A stretch of 46,931 nt of DNA from Micavibrio sp. Its GTDB lineage: Bacteria; Patescibacteriota; Minisyncoccia; Moranbacterales; GCA-2747515. Positions 15,786 to 23,606 of the stretch are shown here, in pieces. The DNA is taken from contig DYDB01000002.1 of the NCBI GenBank assembly GCA_020718085.1, forward strand, positions 52,386 to 99,316. The letters are read 5' to 3'. Numbering within the stretch: the stretch's first letter is position 1; every line of letters starts with the position of its first letter. A program made the position numbers and the translations under genes. The notes under the pieces are model-generated. The model was not told the origin of the DNA. It made no database searches and saw only the letters and a program-made list of their open reading frames with translations.

Positions 15786-16241
15786 ATGAAACAAAAGAGA
15801 AAAATATTTATCAGTTCATTGGTCACAGTGGCTGCTGTCGGGGCATTGAGCGTTAATATGGCACAAGCGTCCTATCTTGGCATAAAAGGTGCAAAACGTA
15901 TTAATCCGTTACCTGGTGTTGTTGCATATACTGTTGGTGATGTAGTACAAGATGCTGTTGTTTTACACGATACATGGGATTTTGAACATGATAAAAATAA
16001 CTATCATCATAAAACACGTCGCGCAGCAATAAAAGATGCCTTCGAATCAGAAAACTGGCAGTTATATCACGTGGCTAGTAAGGGTACATATGCTGCGCAA
16101 GTAATTGATACACCGGAAAAATTTGCTAAGTTAATTGAAGCGCAAGACCTATTTCAACAGAGTCGTTTCGAAGAGGCGCGAGAAGTTGCGCGAGAAGTTG
16201 GTATATATGATCAGAAAATGTGGCGCAAACTGATCGGATAA
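15786..16241 (+). CDS. Small exported protein of unknown function
   Basis: A 151-residue protein from the ATG at 15786; the frame is open upstream to 15666 but this start gives an ideal signal peptide, MKQKRKIF, a hydrophobic core and cleavage after NMAQA near residue 25. The mature part is about 125 residues, with no cysteines after the signal and several His and Asp/Glu-rich stretches (HDTWDFEHDKNN; YHHKTRR). The C-terminal half carries a helical EAREVAREVG repeat. I do not recognise a family. It may be a target of the sigma factor encoded upstream. Confidence 0.7.
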   Translation: MKQKRKIFISSLVTVAAVGALSVNMAQASYLGIKGAKRINPLPGVVAYTVGDVVQDAVVLHDTWDFEHDKNNYHHKTRRAAIKDAFESENWQLYHVASKGTYAAQVIDTPEKFAKLIEAQDLFQQSRFEEAREVAREVGIYDQKMWRKLIG

Positions 16242-16259
16242 ATAAGGGCGGTTGTTCCT

Positions 16260-16281
16260 GCCGAAGCATATATGCTTCGGC
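16260..16281. terminator. Intrinsic terminator
   Basis: A 22-base perfect palindrome (GCCGAAGCATA and its complement) is followed by TTTTGTTGT on the plus strand. Confidence 0.75.
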
Positions 16282-16305
16282 TTTTGTTGTAAAAATGTCT
16301 TTTCG

Positions 16306-16335
16306 TGATAAAATGAAGTATGATTTTCATATAAT
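16306..16335 (+). promoter_or_regulatory. Two tandem -10 elements upstream of ftsK
   Basis: TGATAAAAT (extended -10, 16306-16314) and TATAAT (16330-16335) precede the ATG at 16350. The first gives a leader near 29 bases, the second near 8 bases. No Shine-Dalgarno is present. Confidence 0.5.
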
Positions 16336-16349
16336 ACAGATTTACTACT

Positions 16350-18722
16350 ATGAGCTCAAAGAAAAAAACGGAAAACACAACAGATTATGAGGAAGGAGAT
16401 GGTGAACAATTTGTTTCTCTGCACTTGAGTGGGCATGCAAAACGCTCTATCGCATCGATCATTCTTTTTGTTATAGCACTTCTTTTTGTGCTTGGGTTTT
16501 TTAATGCAGCCGGTGTTGTTGGTGTAAAAATGACTGTTGGTGTGGGAAAGATCTTTGGATGGGGTAAGTATATTGCGCCGTTCGTCTTTGCTTTTGCAGG
16601 TTTTATTCTTTTGCGCAAAAAAGTTGACACGCAATTTTATGTTACAAAAATTATTGGCATATCATTTGCTTTTTGGGGTTTTTTGGCTGTATTGCATCTT
16701 TTGCCATTTGATCTGACGCAATATGCAGATATGGCAAAAAATGGTGTTGGTGGGGGATATTTGGGATATGTCATTGCGGGTGTTTTGGTAAGTGCCATGG
16801 GTAAAATTGCAGGTATGATCGTATTGATCGCAGTTATTTTAGTCGGTTTGATCGTGGCGTTCAATATGTCTTTTGTTGGTGTGAGCGATCGGGTTTCTGA
16901 TATGCCTGCGAAACGATCATGGTTTTTTTGGCATAAAAAAGATGACGATACAGAAGATGACACTGACGACGACGATGTGAATCTATCTGATAATGAAGAT
17001 AATGAAGAACATGTGTTTGATGATGACACAGATTTTGATGATGAAGAATATCAGAATATGCATGTTCAGCCTGTGGTAGCAATACAAAATTCTGTCTCGA
17101 AGCCAATGGCAGCACAAAAAGTCCAGGAAGTTGTGGATCGTCATGTTGTAGAGCAACAAGAAGGGCGGATCACTTTGCCAGAAAATGTAGAATGGGAATT
17201 GCCGCCATTGAAATTGCTTAAAAAGGGAGGTGAAAAGCCACAATCCGGTGATGTGAAACAAAAAGCATTGCGTATCCAAGAGACATTTGCGAATTTTGGC
17301 ATTGCAATGGAATTGGATGATATTGTGACAGGTCCGACAGTGACACAATATAGTTTTCGACCACAAAGTGGTGTGAAACTTTCGCGCATCACAGCACTCA
17401 ATGCTGATCTGGCGCTCGCACTCGCTGCACATCCAATTCGCATTGAAGCTCCAATTCCAGGAAAACCTTTTGTGGGGATCGAGGTGCCAAATAAAATTCC
17501 AGCAACAGTGCGTATGCGTGATCTTTTAAATACGGATGAATTTTCCGATCAAGAGAAAAAACTTCTTCTGGCACTTGGGGAAGATGTAAATGGAGAGTAT
17601 GTTTTTGAAAATCTAAATAAAATGCCGCATCTTCTCGTTGCTGGTACAACCGGATCCGGAAAGTCCGTAACGATCAACTGTATTTTACTTTCATTGCTTT
17701 ATAAAAATTCTCCGGATGATCTGCGCTTGATCCTTGTGGATCCAAAACATGTGGAGTTGTCACTCTATAACGGGATTCCACATCTATTAGCGGATGTGAT
17801 CGTTGATAACAATAAGGTAATCAATGCGCTTAAATGGGCTGTTTCTGAAATGGAAAGGCGATATAAATTACTAAATGAAACAGGTTCGCGGGATCTTTCT
17901 TCGTACAATCAAAAACGTCATACAGGCGGTGTGCGACATTTTACAGATCCGGAGACGGGACAACGATGTGAGGAAGAAATGGAAAATTTGCCGGCAATTG
18001 TGATCGTAATCGATGAACTGTCAGATCTCATGTCTTCAAATGGCAAAGAAGTTGAGAGCGTAATTGTGCGATTGGCACAAAAATCTCGTGCTATTGGGAT
18101 TCATTTGATCATTTCCACACAACGTCCGAGCGTTGAAGTTATCACAGGTCTGATCAAAGCCAATCTTCCGGCACGTATTGCTTTGAAAGTTGGATCAAAT
18201 GTTGATTCTCGCACGATCATTGATGCACCTGGCGCGGAAAAACTTGTGGGTAATGGAGACATGCTTTTTGTTGGTCCGCAAAGTTCTACGCCACATCGCC
18301 TGCAAAGTGCATTTGTGGAAGAAGATGAGGTCAAGAAGGTGGTGGGATTTATCCGAAGGCAAGCACAAAATCTCGGAGCATATGATATTGATGAAGATTT
18401 TGCAACAGGAGGTAATGACGTGCGTAGCAGTAATGTGGGAAATTCTTTTGGTGGAGCAGCAGCACTTGATCTGGATCATGGAGGAAATTCTGCAGGATCA
18501 GAAGATCCTATATATGAGGAAGCAAAAGAATTGATCATTGAGGCGGGTAAAGCATCAACCTCGTATATTCAACGACGTTTACGTATAGGATATTCACGTG
18601 CAGCACGTCTCATGGATGAACTGGAAAGCAATGGCATCATCGGTCCGGCAGAAGGATCTCGTCCACGGCAGGTTTTGGTTGGTCGCAGTGAAACGACAAA
18701 TAGTGTAGAAGAAGAAATATAA
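16350..18722 (+). CDS. ftsK: DNA translocase FtsK/SpoIIIE
   Basis: A 790-residue FtsK. Four to five membrane helices lie in the first 180 residues, followed by a very acidic linker (about 195-240, runs of Asp and Glu) in place of the long Pro/Gln linker of enteric FtsK. The motor has the alpha and beta domains: Walker A GTTGSGKS from about residue 432 and Walker B IVIVIDELSDLM near 550, then the STQRPS element. The winged-helix gamma domain at about 735-780 (SYIQRRLRIGYSRAARLMDELE) would read KOPS-like sites. It would move the chromosome ends through the septum. The length and motifs are those of full-length members. Confidence 0.96.
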   Translation: MSSKKKTENTTDYEEGDGEQFVSLHLSGHAKRSIASIILFVIALLFVLGFFNAAGVVGVKMTVGVGKIFGWGKYIAPFVFAFAGFILLRKKVDTQFYVTKIIGISFAFWGFLAVLHLLPFDLTQYADMAKNGVGGGYLGYVIAGVLVSAMGKIAGMIVLIAVILVGLIVAFNMSFVGVSDRVSDMPAKRSWFFWHKKDDDTEDDTDDDDVNLSDNEDNEEHVFDDDTDFDDEEYQNMHVQPVVAIQNSVSKPMAAQKVQEVVDRHVVEQQEGRITLPENVEWELPPLKLLKKGGEKPQSGDVKQKALRIQETFANFGIAMELDDIVTGPTVTQYSFRPQSGVKLSRITALNADLALALAAHPIRIEAPIPGKPFVGIEVPNKIPATVRMRDLLNTDEFSDQEKKLLLALGEDVNGEYVFENLNKMPHLLVAGTTGSGKSVTINCILLSLLYKNSPDDLRLILVDPKHVELSLYNGIPHLLADVIVDNNKVINALKWAVSEMERRYKLLNETGSRDLSSYNQKRHTGGVRHFTDPETGQRCEEEMENLPAIVIVIDELSDLMSSNGKEVESVIVRLAQKSRAIGIHLIISTQRPSVEVITGLIKANLPARIALKVGSNVDSRTIIDAPGAEKLVGNGDMLFVGPQSSTPHRLQSAFVEEDEVKKVVGFIRRQAQNLGAYDIDEDFATGGNDVRSSNVGNSFGGAAALDLDHGGNSAGSEDPIYEEAKELIIEAGKASTSYIQRRLRIGYSRAARLMDELESNGIIGPAEGSRPRQVLVGRSETTNSVEEEI

Positions 18723-18802
18723 TTTGCCTAAAGTGTGTTCTATCAGTTAGAGTGAATGTAAGGAGATTGTGTGTACAAATCCGGTTAATTTGATGTTGTG
18801 AT

Positions 18803-19801
18803 ATGGTTGAACAAAATTTTGTACGAAAAAAGGTAAAATCTTTGACTCTTGGAGAAAAATTGCGACAATTACGCGAAGAACGACACATGCGTGCTTATGA
18901 TCTCTCGCATAAGATCAATGTTAAATCTGCGTATATTGAAGCATTGGAGAAAGGGCAATATAATCAACTACCAACGAAGGTGTATGTGAAGGGCTTTGTG
19001 CGTTCATATGCACGGTTTTTTGGTGTGACAGAACATGTATTGATAAATCTTTTTGAAAGAGAATATAGCGTATATAACAACATTAATAATAAGGAAGAAG
19101 AAGAGACCGTAAATAAATTGCCACAAGTACCACGCTTTGTTTTCACACCACGCATCCTAATGGTTGGTGTTGGTTTTGTTTTTCTTCTGGCAATTGGTAT
19201 ATATTTATATTTTGGTATTGATAATTTCGTTTCATCCCCGTGGATCATTGTGGAGCAACCTATGCAAAACAGCATTGTGACGGAAGACTTTGTCATCATA
19301 CAAGGTAAAACGCGAAATAATTCGCGCGTGTTCATTAATGGGCAACAGACATTTGTGAATATGGACGGGTCATTTTCTGAAAAGGTTGGACTATCATTTG
19401 GAATTAATGTGATTCAAGTTAAAAGTATCAATAAGTTTGATAAAGAAAGTGTGACAGATATTGTTGTTGATGCACAATATGTTATCGAACAGCCTACAGA
19501 AGAAAAAAAAGATGAAATGTCAGTTTTTGTGCGTACGACAAGAGAAAATATTCTCGTGTATATTACTGCAGATGATGTTAGTGTCTATAATGATATGATC
19601 GATGCATCTGACACAAGGGAATTTCACTTTACGAGAGAAGTTAAGCTTACAACAAGTAATGGTAGTGAAACAATGGTTAGTTGTGATGGCGAAAAATATA
19701 TAAAATTGAGCAATGATAGTGGAGTTATCAAAGATCATGTTTTTGATAAGGAGCATATGTGCGAGACTCTTATAGAGGTTGAGAACAAAGAGAAAAAATA
19801 A
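18803..19801 (+). CDS. RodZ-like protein: HTH, single membrane helix, Ig-like exterior
   Basis: A 332-residue protein. Residues 15-80 form an HTH of the RodZ type (LGEKLRQLREERHMRAYDLS; VYVKGFVRSYARFFGV, the typical YVKGF-x-R-x-YA motif). A hydrophobic helix spans about 113-133. The exterior part begins with a glucodextranase/Ig-like domain (about 150-215; VVEQPMQNSIVTEDFVIIQGKTR-like start) and ends in a beta-rich tail. RodZ links MreB to the wall-synthesis machine; no mreB is nearby. The ftsK-rodZ-recA order is seen in other CPR genomes, as I recall. Cell-shape function is inferred from the family. Confidence 0.88.
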   Translation: MVEQNFVRKKVKSLTLGEKLRQLREERHMRAYDLSHKINVKSAYIEALEKGQYNQLPTKVYVKGFVRSYARFFGVTEHVLINLFEREYSVYNNINNKEEEETVNKLPQVPRFVFTPRILMVGVGFVFLLAIGIYLYFGIDNFVSSPWIIVEQPMQNSIVTEDFVIIQGKTRNNSRVFINGQQTFVNMDGSFSEKVGLSFGINVIQVKSINKFDKESVTDIVVDAQYVIEQPTEEKKDEMSVFVRTTRENILVYITADDVSVYNDMIDASDTREFHFTREVKLTTSNGSETMVSCDGEKYIKLSNDSGVIKDHVFDKEHMCETLIEVENKEKK

Positions 19802-19806
19802 GATAA

Positions 19807-19835
19807 GTGACAATTATAATAGTCTTTAGTATAAT
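19807..19835 (+). promoter_or_regulatory. recA promoter
   Basis: GTGACA (19807-19812), 17 bases, TATAAT (19830-19835). A start near 19842 gives a leader of about 78 bases. A second TATAAT lies at 19815-19820. I see no LexA-like palindrome. Confidence 0.65.
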
Positions 19836-19919
19836 AAGAAGACAGAATCGCTGAGCATATTTGCGATGTGAAGACAAAGGTGTTGGGGGATCATGTAATC
19901 ATTTTTAAATGAAAAACAT

Positions 19920-20963
19920 ATGGCAAAGAAGAAGTCGGAAAATCTTGAAGAAAATAACAAGAATATTGACGCAGTTGTTAAGGAAATTAGAACAAAATTT
20001 GGGGATGGTATGCTCATGAAGTTGGGAGATGTACAGCGTGTGGATGTTGCTGCAATTCCTACAGGATCGCTTTCTTTGGATATTGCGACGGGAATTGGTG
20101 GCGTACCACGCGGTCGTGTGATCGAGATCTATGGTCCAGAATCATCCGGTAAGACAACGCTTGCATTGCATATAGTGGCAAATGCACAAAGAGATGGTGG
20201 AACAGCGGCATTTGTGGATGCAGAGCATGCACTTGATCCAGAATATGCAAAAAATATTGGTGTGCACATCAATGATCTACTTGTATCACAACCTGATGCA
20301 GGAGAGCAGGCTCTAGATATTGTGGAAACATTGGTACGATCGGACATTGTGGATGTGATCGTGGTGGATTCCGTTGCCGCATTGACACCTCAGGCAGAAA
20401 TTGATGGTGAAATGGGAGATCAACATATGGGGCGACAGGCCCGACTTATGAGTCAGGCGATGCGTAAGTTGACGCCGATCATTGCAAAGTCGAATTGTGT
20501 GGTTATTTTTATCAATCAGATTCGCATGAAAATCGGTGTTATGTTTGGTAACCCAGAGACAACAACGGGGGGTAATGCACTCAAATTTTACTCCTCTATG
20601 CGTATGGATGTGCGACGTGCAGCACAGATCAAAAAAGGAGAAGAGGTTGTGGGTAATCGTGTAAAAGTAAAGATCGTAAAGAATAAAGTTGCTCCACCAT
20701 TTAGAGTGGCAGAATTTGATATCATGTATAACGAAGGCATCTCGCTCTCCGGCGATGTGTTGGATATAGGCTCACAACATGAGGTAATCACAAAGCGAGG
20801 AAACTCATACAGTTATAAAGAGGAAAAATTGGGCGTGGGACGAGAAAGCGCAAAGGCAACATTGAAGGCAAATAGAAAGCTTTTAGATACAATTGTTAAG
20901 GACGTGCACAAAGTGGTAAAAGATGCGATGAAAAAAAATGATCCTGTTGAGGAAACAAAATAA
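19920..20963 (+). CDS. recA: Recombinase A
   Basis: A 347-residue RecA with all functional parts: N-terminal helix for filament contact, [19 protein letters not shown], Walker [10 protein letters not shown] near 70-78, the MAW loop around [16 protein letters not shown], Walker [10 protein letters not shown] near 144-152, loop L1 EGEMGD-like (here [10 protein letters not shown]), and loop L2 after [21 protein letters not shown]. It catalyses strand exchange and repair by recombination. The C-terminal acidic tail is short. No regX or lexA gene was seen, as is usual for reduced CPR repair sets. Confidence 0.98.
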   Translation: MAKKKSENLEENNKNIDAVVKEIRTKFGDGMLMKLGDVQRVDVAAIPTGSLSLDIATGIGGVPRGRVIEIYGPESSGKTTLALHIVANAQRDGGTAAFVDAEHALDPEYAKNIGVHINDLLVSQPDAGEQALDIVETLVRSDIVDVIVVDSVAALTPQAEIDGEMGDQHMGRQARLMSQAMRKLTPIIAKSNCVVIFINQIRMKIGVMFGNPETTTGGNALKFYSSMRMDVRRAAQIKKGEEVVGNRVKVKIVKNKVAPPFRVAEFDIMYNEGISLSGDVLDIGSQHEVITKRGNSYSYKEEKLGVGRESAKATLKANRKLLDTIVKDVHKVVKDAMKKNDPVEETK

Positions 20964-20992
20964 TTCGTCGTTTGCGGTAAGATCACTTTTTG

Positions 20993-21001
20993 TGATACAA
21001 T
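20993..21001 (+). promoter_or_regulatory. Extended -10 promoter of the pil operon
   Basis: TGATACAAT (TGn plus TACAAT) sits 31 bases before the pilM ATG at 21033. It overlaps an ATG at 21000, which argues that this upstream ATG is not used. The inverted repeat ATCAC-TTTTT-GTGAT overlaps its left end. Confidence 0.6.
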
Positions 21002-21032
21002 GAAGGAGCAAAAATGTAAAATAAAAAAGTTT

Positions 21033-22076
21033 ATGTCATTTTTTTCATCAGGTTCAGGTCATTATCTCGGAGTAGATTTCGGTACACAGTCGATCAAGGC
21101 TGTGGAGTTAAAGATGTCAAAAGGTAAACCGTGCTTGGCAAATTATGGTTGGGTGAATGTTACGAATATTAAAGAGGTTCCTGATACATATGATAACGAT
21201 TATGCAAAACTCTTAAATGATGCATTGCGTGAATTGTTCACGCAAATGAAACCTTCGGTTAAAAAAGCGATTGTGGCGATCCCAAGTTTCAATGGACTGG
21301 TGATGATCGTGGATTTTCCGCGCATGAGCGAAAAAGATGTTGCATCGGCGATTAAGTTTGAATCTCGAAAATACATTCCCGCCTCATTGGATGAGGTAAA
21401 TGTAAGTTGGGAAGTCTTAGATGATAAAAGTGAACAAGATAAGGAAAAGCCAACGATGAAAGTTTTATTAGTCGCTGCACCAAAAAGTGAAGTGCAATAT
21501 TATGATAGTCTATTCAAAGGTGTTTCTGTTGCCATTGATTCTTTGGAATTAGAGTCATTTTCTTTGGCGCGGGCAATAATTGGCAATACAAAAGGCAGAT
21601 TTATTTTGGTGGATATGGGGGCAAAAACAACAAATATCGTACTTGTAGAGGATGGTATTGTGCACGTGAGTCGTAGTGTGGATATTGGTGGTTCTGACAT
21701 GACGAATGCGATCATGCAAAGCTTAAATATTTCTCGTGAACGTGCTGTGGTTTTGAAGGAAGGTGGAGAAAACTTTTTTACTGGCGCGACAAAAGTGGGA
21801 TTTCCATCATTAAATTTTGTGGCAAATGAAGTTAAACGTGTGTTGGATACGCAAAAGAGTGATGCTGTAGAGTCTTTGGTGTTGTGTGGAGGTGGCTCAC
21901 TTTTGGTAGGGTTACCTGAATACATGTCGCAATTGACTGGGTTGAAAGTTACAATGGGTAATCCGTTGAGTCATGTGATCTATGACGAGAGCACTTCTGG
22001 CAATATCAAAAATCTCGCTTCATCGTTTTCTGTCGCGATAGGATTGGCTTTGCGTGGTGTGGAAGATGATAAATAA
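21033..22076 (+). CDS. pilM: Type IV pilus assembly ATPase-fold protein PilM
   Basis: A 347-residue actin-like protein from ATG 21033. The start MSFFSSGSGHYLGVDFGTQS matches PilM N-termini, and an upstream in-frame ATG at 21000 overlaps the promoter. It has the phosphate-1 loop GVDFGTQSIKAVEL, the middle segment FILVDMGAKTTNIVLVEDG for phosphate 2, and the C-terminal CGGGSLLVGLPEYM adenosine motif. PilM binds the cytoplasmic N-terminus of PilN and joins the inner-membrane platform to the motor. It is the first gene of pilM-N-O-B-rr-T-C. Confidence 0.94.
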   Translation: MSFFSSGSGHYLGVDFGTQSIKAVELKMSKGKPCLANYGWVNVTNIKEVPDTYDNDYAKLLNDALRELFTQMKPSVKKAIVAIPSFNGLVMIVDFPRMSEKDVASAIKFESRKYIPASLDEVNVSWEVLDDKSEQDKEKPTMKVLLVAAPKSEVQYYDSLFKGVSVAIDSLELESFSLARAIIGNTKGRFILVDMGAKTTNIVLVEDGIVHVSRSVDIGGSDMTNAIMQSLNISRERAVVLKEGGENFFTGATKVGFPSLNFVANEVKRVLDTQKSDAVESLVLCGGGSLLVGLPEYMSQLTGLKVTMGNPLSHVIYDESTSGNIKNLASSFSVAIGLALRGVEDDK

Positions 22077-22101
22077 TTATTTTTTTCGTAAATTTTTTAA
22101 T

Positions 22102-22110
22102 TGGTAAAAT
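22102..22110 (+). promoter_or_regulatory. Extended -10 directly before pilN (leaderless start)
   Basis: TGGTAAAAT ends 6 bases before the pilN ATG (22117). With the usual 6-7 base distance transcription would begin at the ATG itself. Confidence 0.45.
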
Positions 22111-22116
22111 AAAAAT

Positions 22117-22869
22117 ATGGTTTCGGGGATTGGATTTAAAAATACGACCGACGAGGATCAAGGAGCTCCTCGCAAAAGAACTGTTTCACGAGCACTGCTT
22201 GTTGCTTTTGGCATTCTCGTGGTAGTAGTGGTTTCATATGGTCTCTTGAAGTTATGGGAAGGTTCCTTGCGTTCGCAGTCGGATGCATTGAATCAGGAGA
22301 TTGATTCTGTAAACAAAGAAATCTCCAGTTCTCTCTCTGGAGAGGTTGCTGATTTTGCTGTACGTTCAACAGTTATGGAAAAAGAATTATATCGCGGTTA
22401 TGACACGAATGATATTTTTGTGGAAATTGAGAACATCATGATCCCTCGTGTTGTACTAAAATCATTCCAACATGATTCTGGCGCACATGAAAAAAAGACA
22501 GTGGGATCAGTCAGTTCTGTGATCACAGGACAAGGTAAAGTGACGATTAGTGCTGATGCGGATACATTTGATGTGATGGCACAGCAAATTGATGTGTTCA
22601 AACAGAGTAAATACTTTACAAATGTAAAGGTTGGCACAACAGATCGCGATGACTCTGGCCGTATCATTTTCACATTATCAATGGATGTACAAAATTCAGA
22701 GACATCCCCATATGATCAGGGAGGTGCAACAACTACAGATTCCGCAACAAGTGTGCGCGTTGACAATTCACAAGGTTCTGCAACAAATGTACGCGTTGAC
22801 GATGGAGCACAAGGCAGTGTAGATGTAACGACTGACTCTGGTGCAACAAATGTGAATATCAATCAATAA
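22117..22869 (+). CDS. pilN: PilN-like type IV pilus assembly protein
   Basis: A 250-residue bitopic membrane protein placed between pilM and pilO. The N-terminus is short and charged, followed by one helix at about 29-50 and a coiled-coil-like stretch (51-75), then a ferredoxin-like beta-alpha-beta periplasmic domain (about 85-195). PilN usually has a conserved N-terminal INLLP motif for PilM; here it is replaced by a Gly/Thr-rich start. The C-terminal 45 residues are a repeat-like tail of Ser/Ala/Thr-VRVDN/D units. The position and topology give the call; sequence identity to classical PilN is low. Confidence 0.8.
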   Translation: MVSGIGFKNTTDEDQGAPRKRTVSRALLVAFGILVVVVVSYGLLKLWEGSLRSQSDALNQEIDSVNKEISSSLSGEVADFAVRSTVMEKELYRGYDTNDIFVEIENIMIPRVVLKSFQHDSGAHEKKTVGSVSSVITGQGKVTISADADTFDVMAQQIDVFKQSKYFTNVKVGTTDRDDSGRIIFTLSMDVQNSETSPYDQGGATTTDSATSVRVDNSQGSATNVRVDDGAQGSVDVTTDSGATNVNINQ

Positions 22870-22893
22870 ATATATTATTAGTAATACAAAAAT

Positions 22894-23601
22894 ATGATCA
22901 TCAGAATCCTTCTCTTTCCCGTGATCTTGCTGCTCGTTCTGTATTTTGTCATTGCGTTGGTTGTGCCAACAACCCGCTCGATCTCAGCAGAAAAAAAGAC
23001 AGTTGAACAAAGAACGATCGCGTTGGATACAGCACAAAAAAAACTCGGTGATGTTAAAGCGTATGTGCAAGAAGTATCAAGTCATTCCAGAGAAAAAGAT
23101 TTCGTTTCTGATTTTGTGCCAAATGATCAACGAGAAGAGATCCTTCTTAGTGATATCTCACAACTTGCGGAAAAAACAGGTGTCAGTTTGTTTTCTGTTG
23201 GTTTTTCAGAAGGTCGTCAGGATGTGCGATCCTCTGCAGCAGCAGATGAAAAGGCGCATTTGATTGAGGGTAAGATGATCGTTAGCGGTACGTACGAAAA
23301 CTTCAAAAAATTCTCTCACGAACTCTTCCATGTTAAACGTCTCTATGCTTTCAAAACTTTTGATCTCACAAAAGTTGAACTAGAGAAAAAAGAAGGTGAA
23401 GAAAATACACCACAAGAACAAATGCTCAGTGGTGTGGTATCTTTCGCATATGGCTATATTCCTGGACAAGCGCAGATCAATCCGACAACATTTACTCAAA
23501 AAACAAACTTTGATTTTATTGATGGTGTCATTAAAGCAACAACACAAACCAAACCTTTAGAATCGCGACCAACCAATAGATCAAATCCATTCTTACCATA
23601 A
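22894..23601 (+). CDS. pilO: PilO-like type IV pilus assembly protein
   Basis: A 235-residue bitopic protein. One hydrophobic helix (about 3-26), then a coiled-coil region (about 30-65, heptads with SAEKKTVEQRTIALDTAQ), then a ferredoxin-like domain (about 80-190, ISQLAEKTGVSLFSVGF). The C-terminal tail is Pro/Thr/Asn-rich. PilO partners PilN in the alignment complex across the periplasm. It lies 24 bases after pilN and 5 bases before pilB. Call by order and topology. Confidence 0.82.
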   Translation: MIIRILLFPVILLLVLYFVIALVVPTTRSISAEKKTVEQRTIALDTAQKKLGDVKAYVQEVSSHSREKDFVSDFVPNDQREEILLSDISQLAEKTGVSLFSVGFSEGRQDVRSSAAADEKAHLIEGKMIVSGTYENFKKFSHELFHVKRLYAFKTFDLTKVELEKKEGEENTPQEQMLSGVVSFAYGYIPGQAQINPTTFTQKTNFDFIDGVIKATTQTKPLESRPTNRSNPFLP

Positions 23602-23606
23602 CATCA

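Noticed and set aside
21005-21019. GGAG followed by ATG-TAA before pilM, like a start-stop regulatory element
   Set aside because: The -10 at 20996-21001 puts the transcript start near 21008, inside or after the GGAG, so the site would not be a working ribosome binding site.
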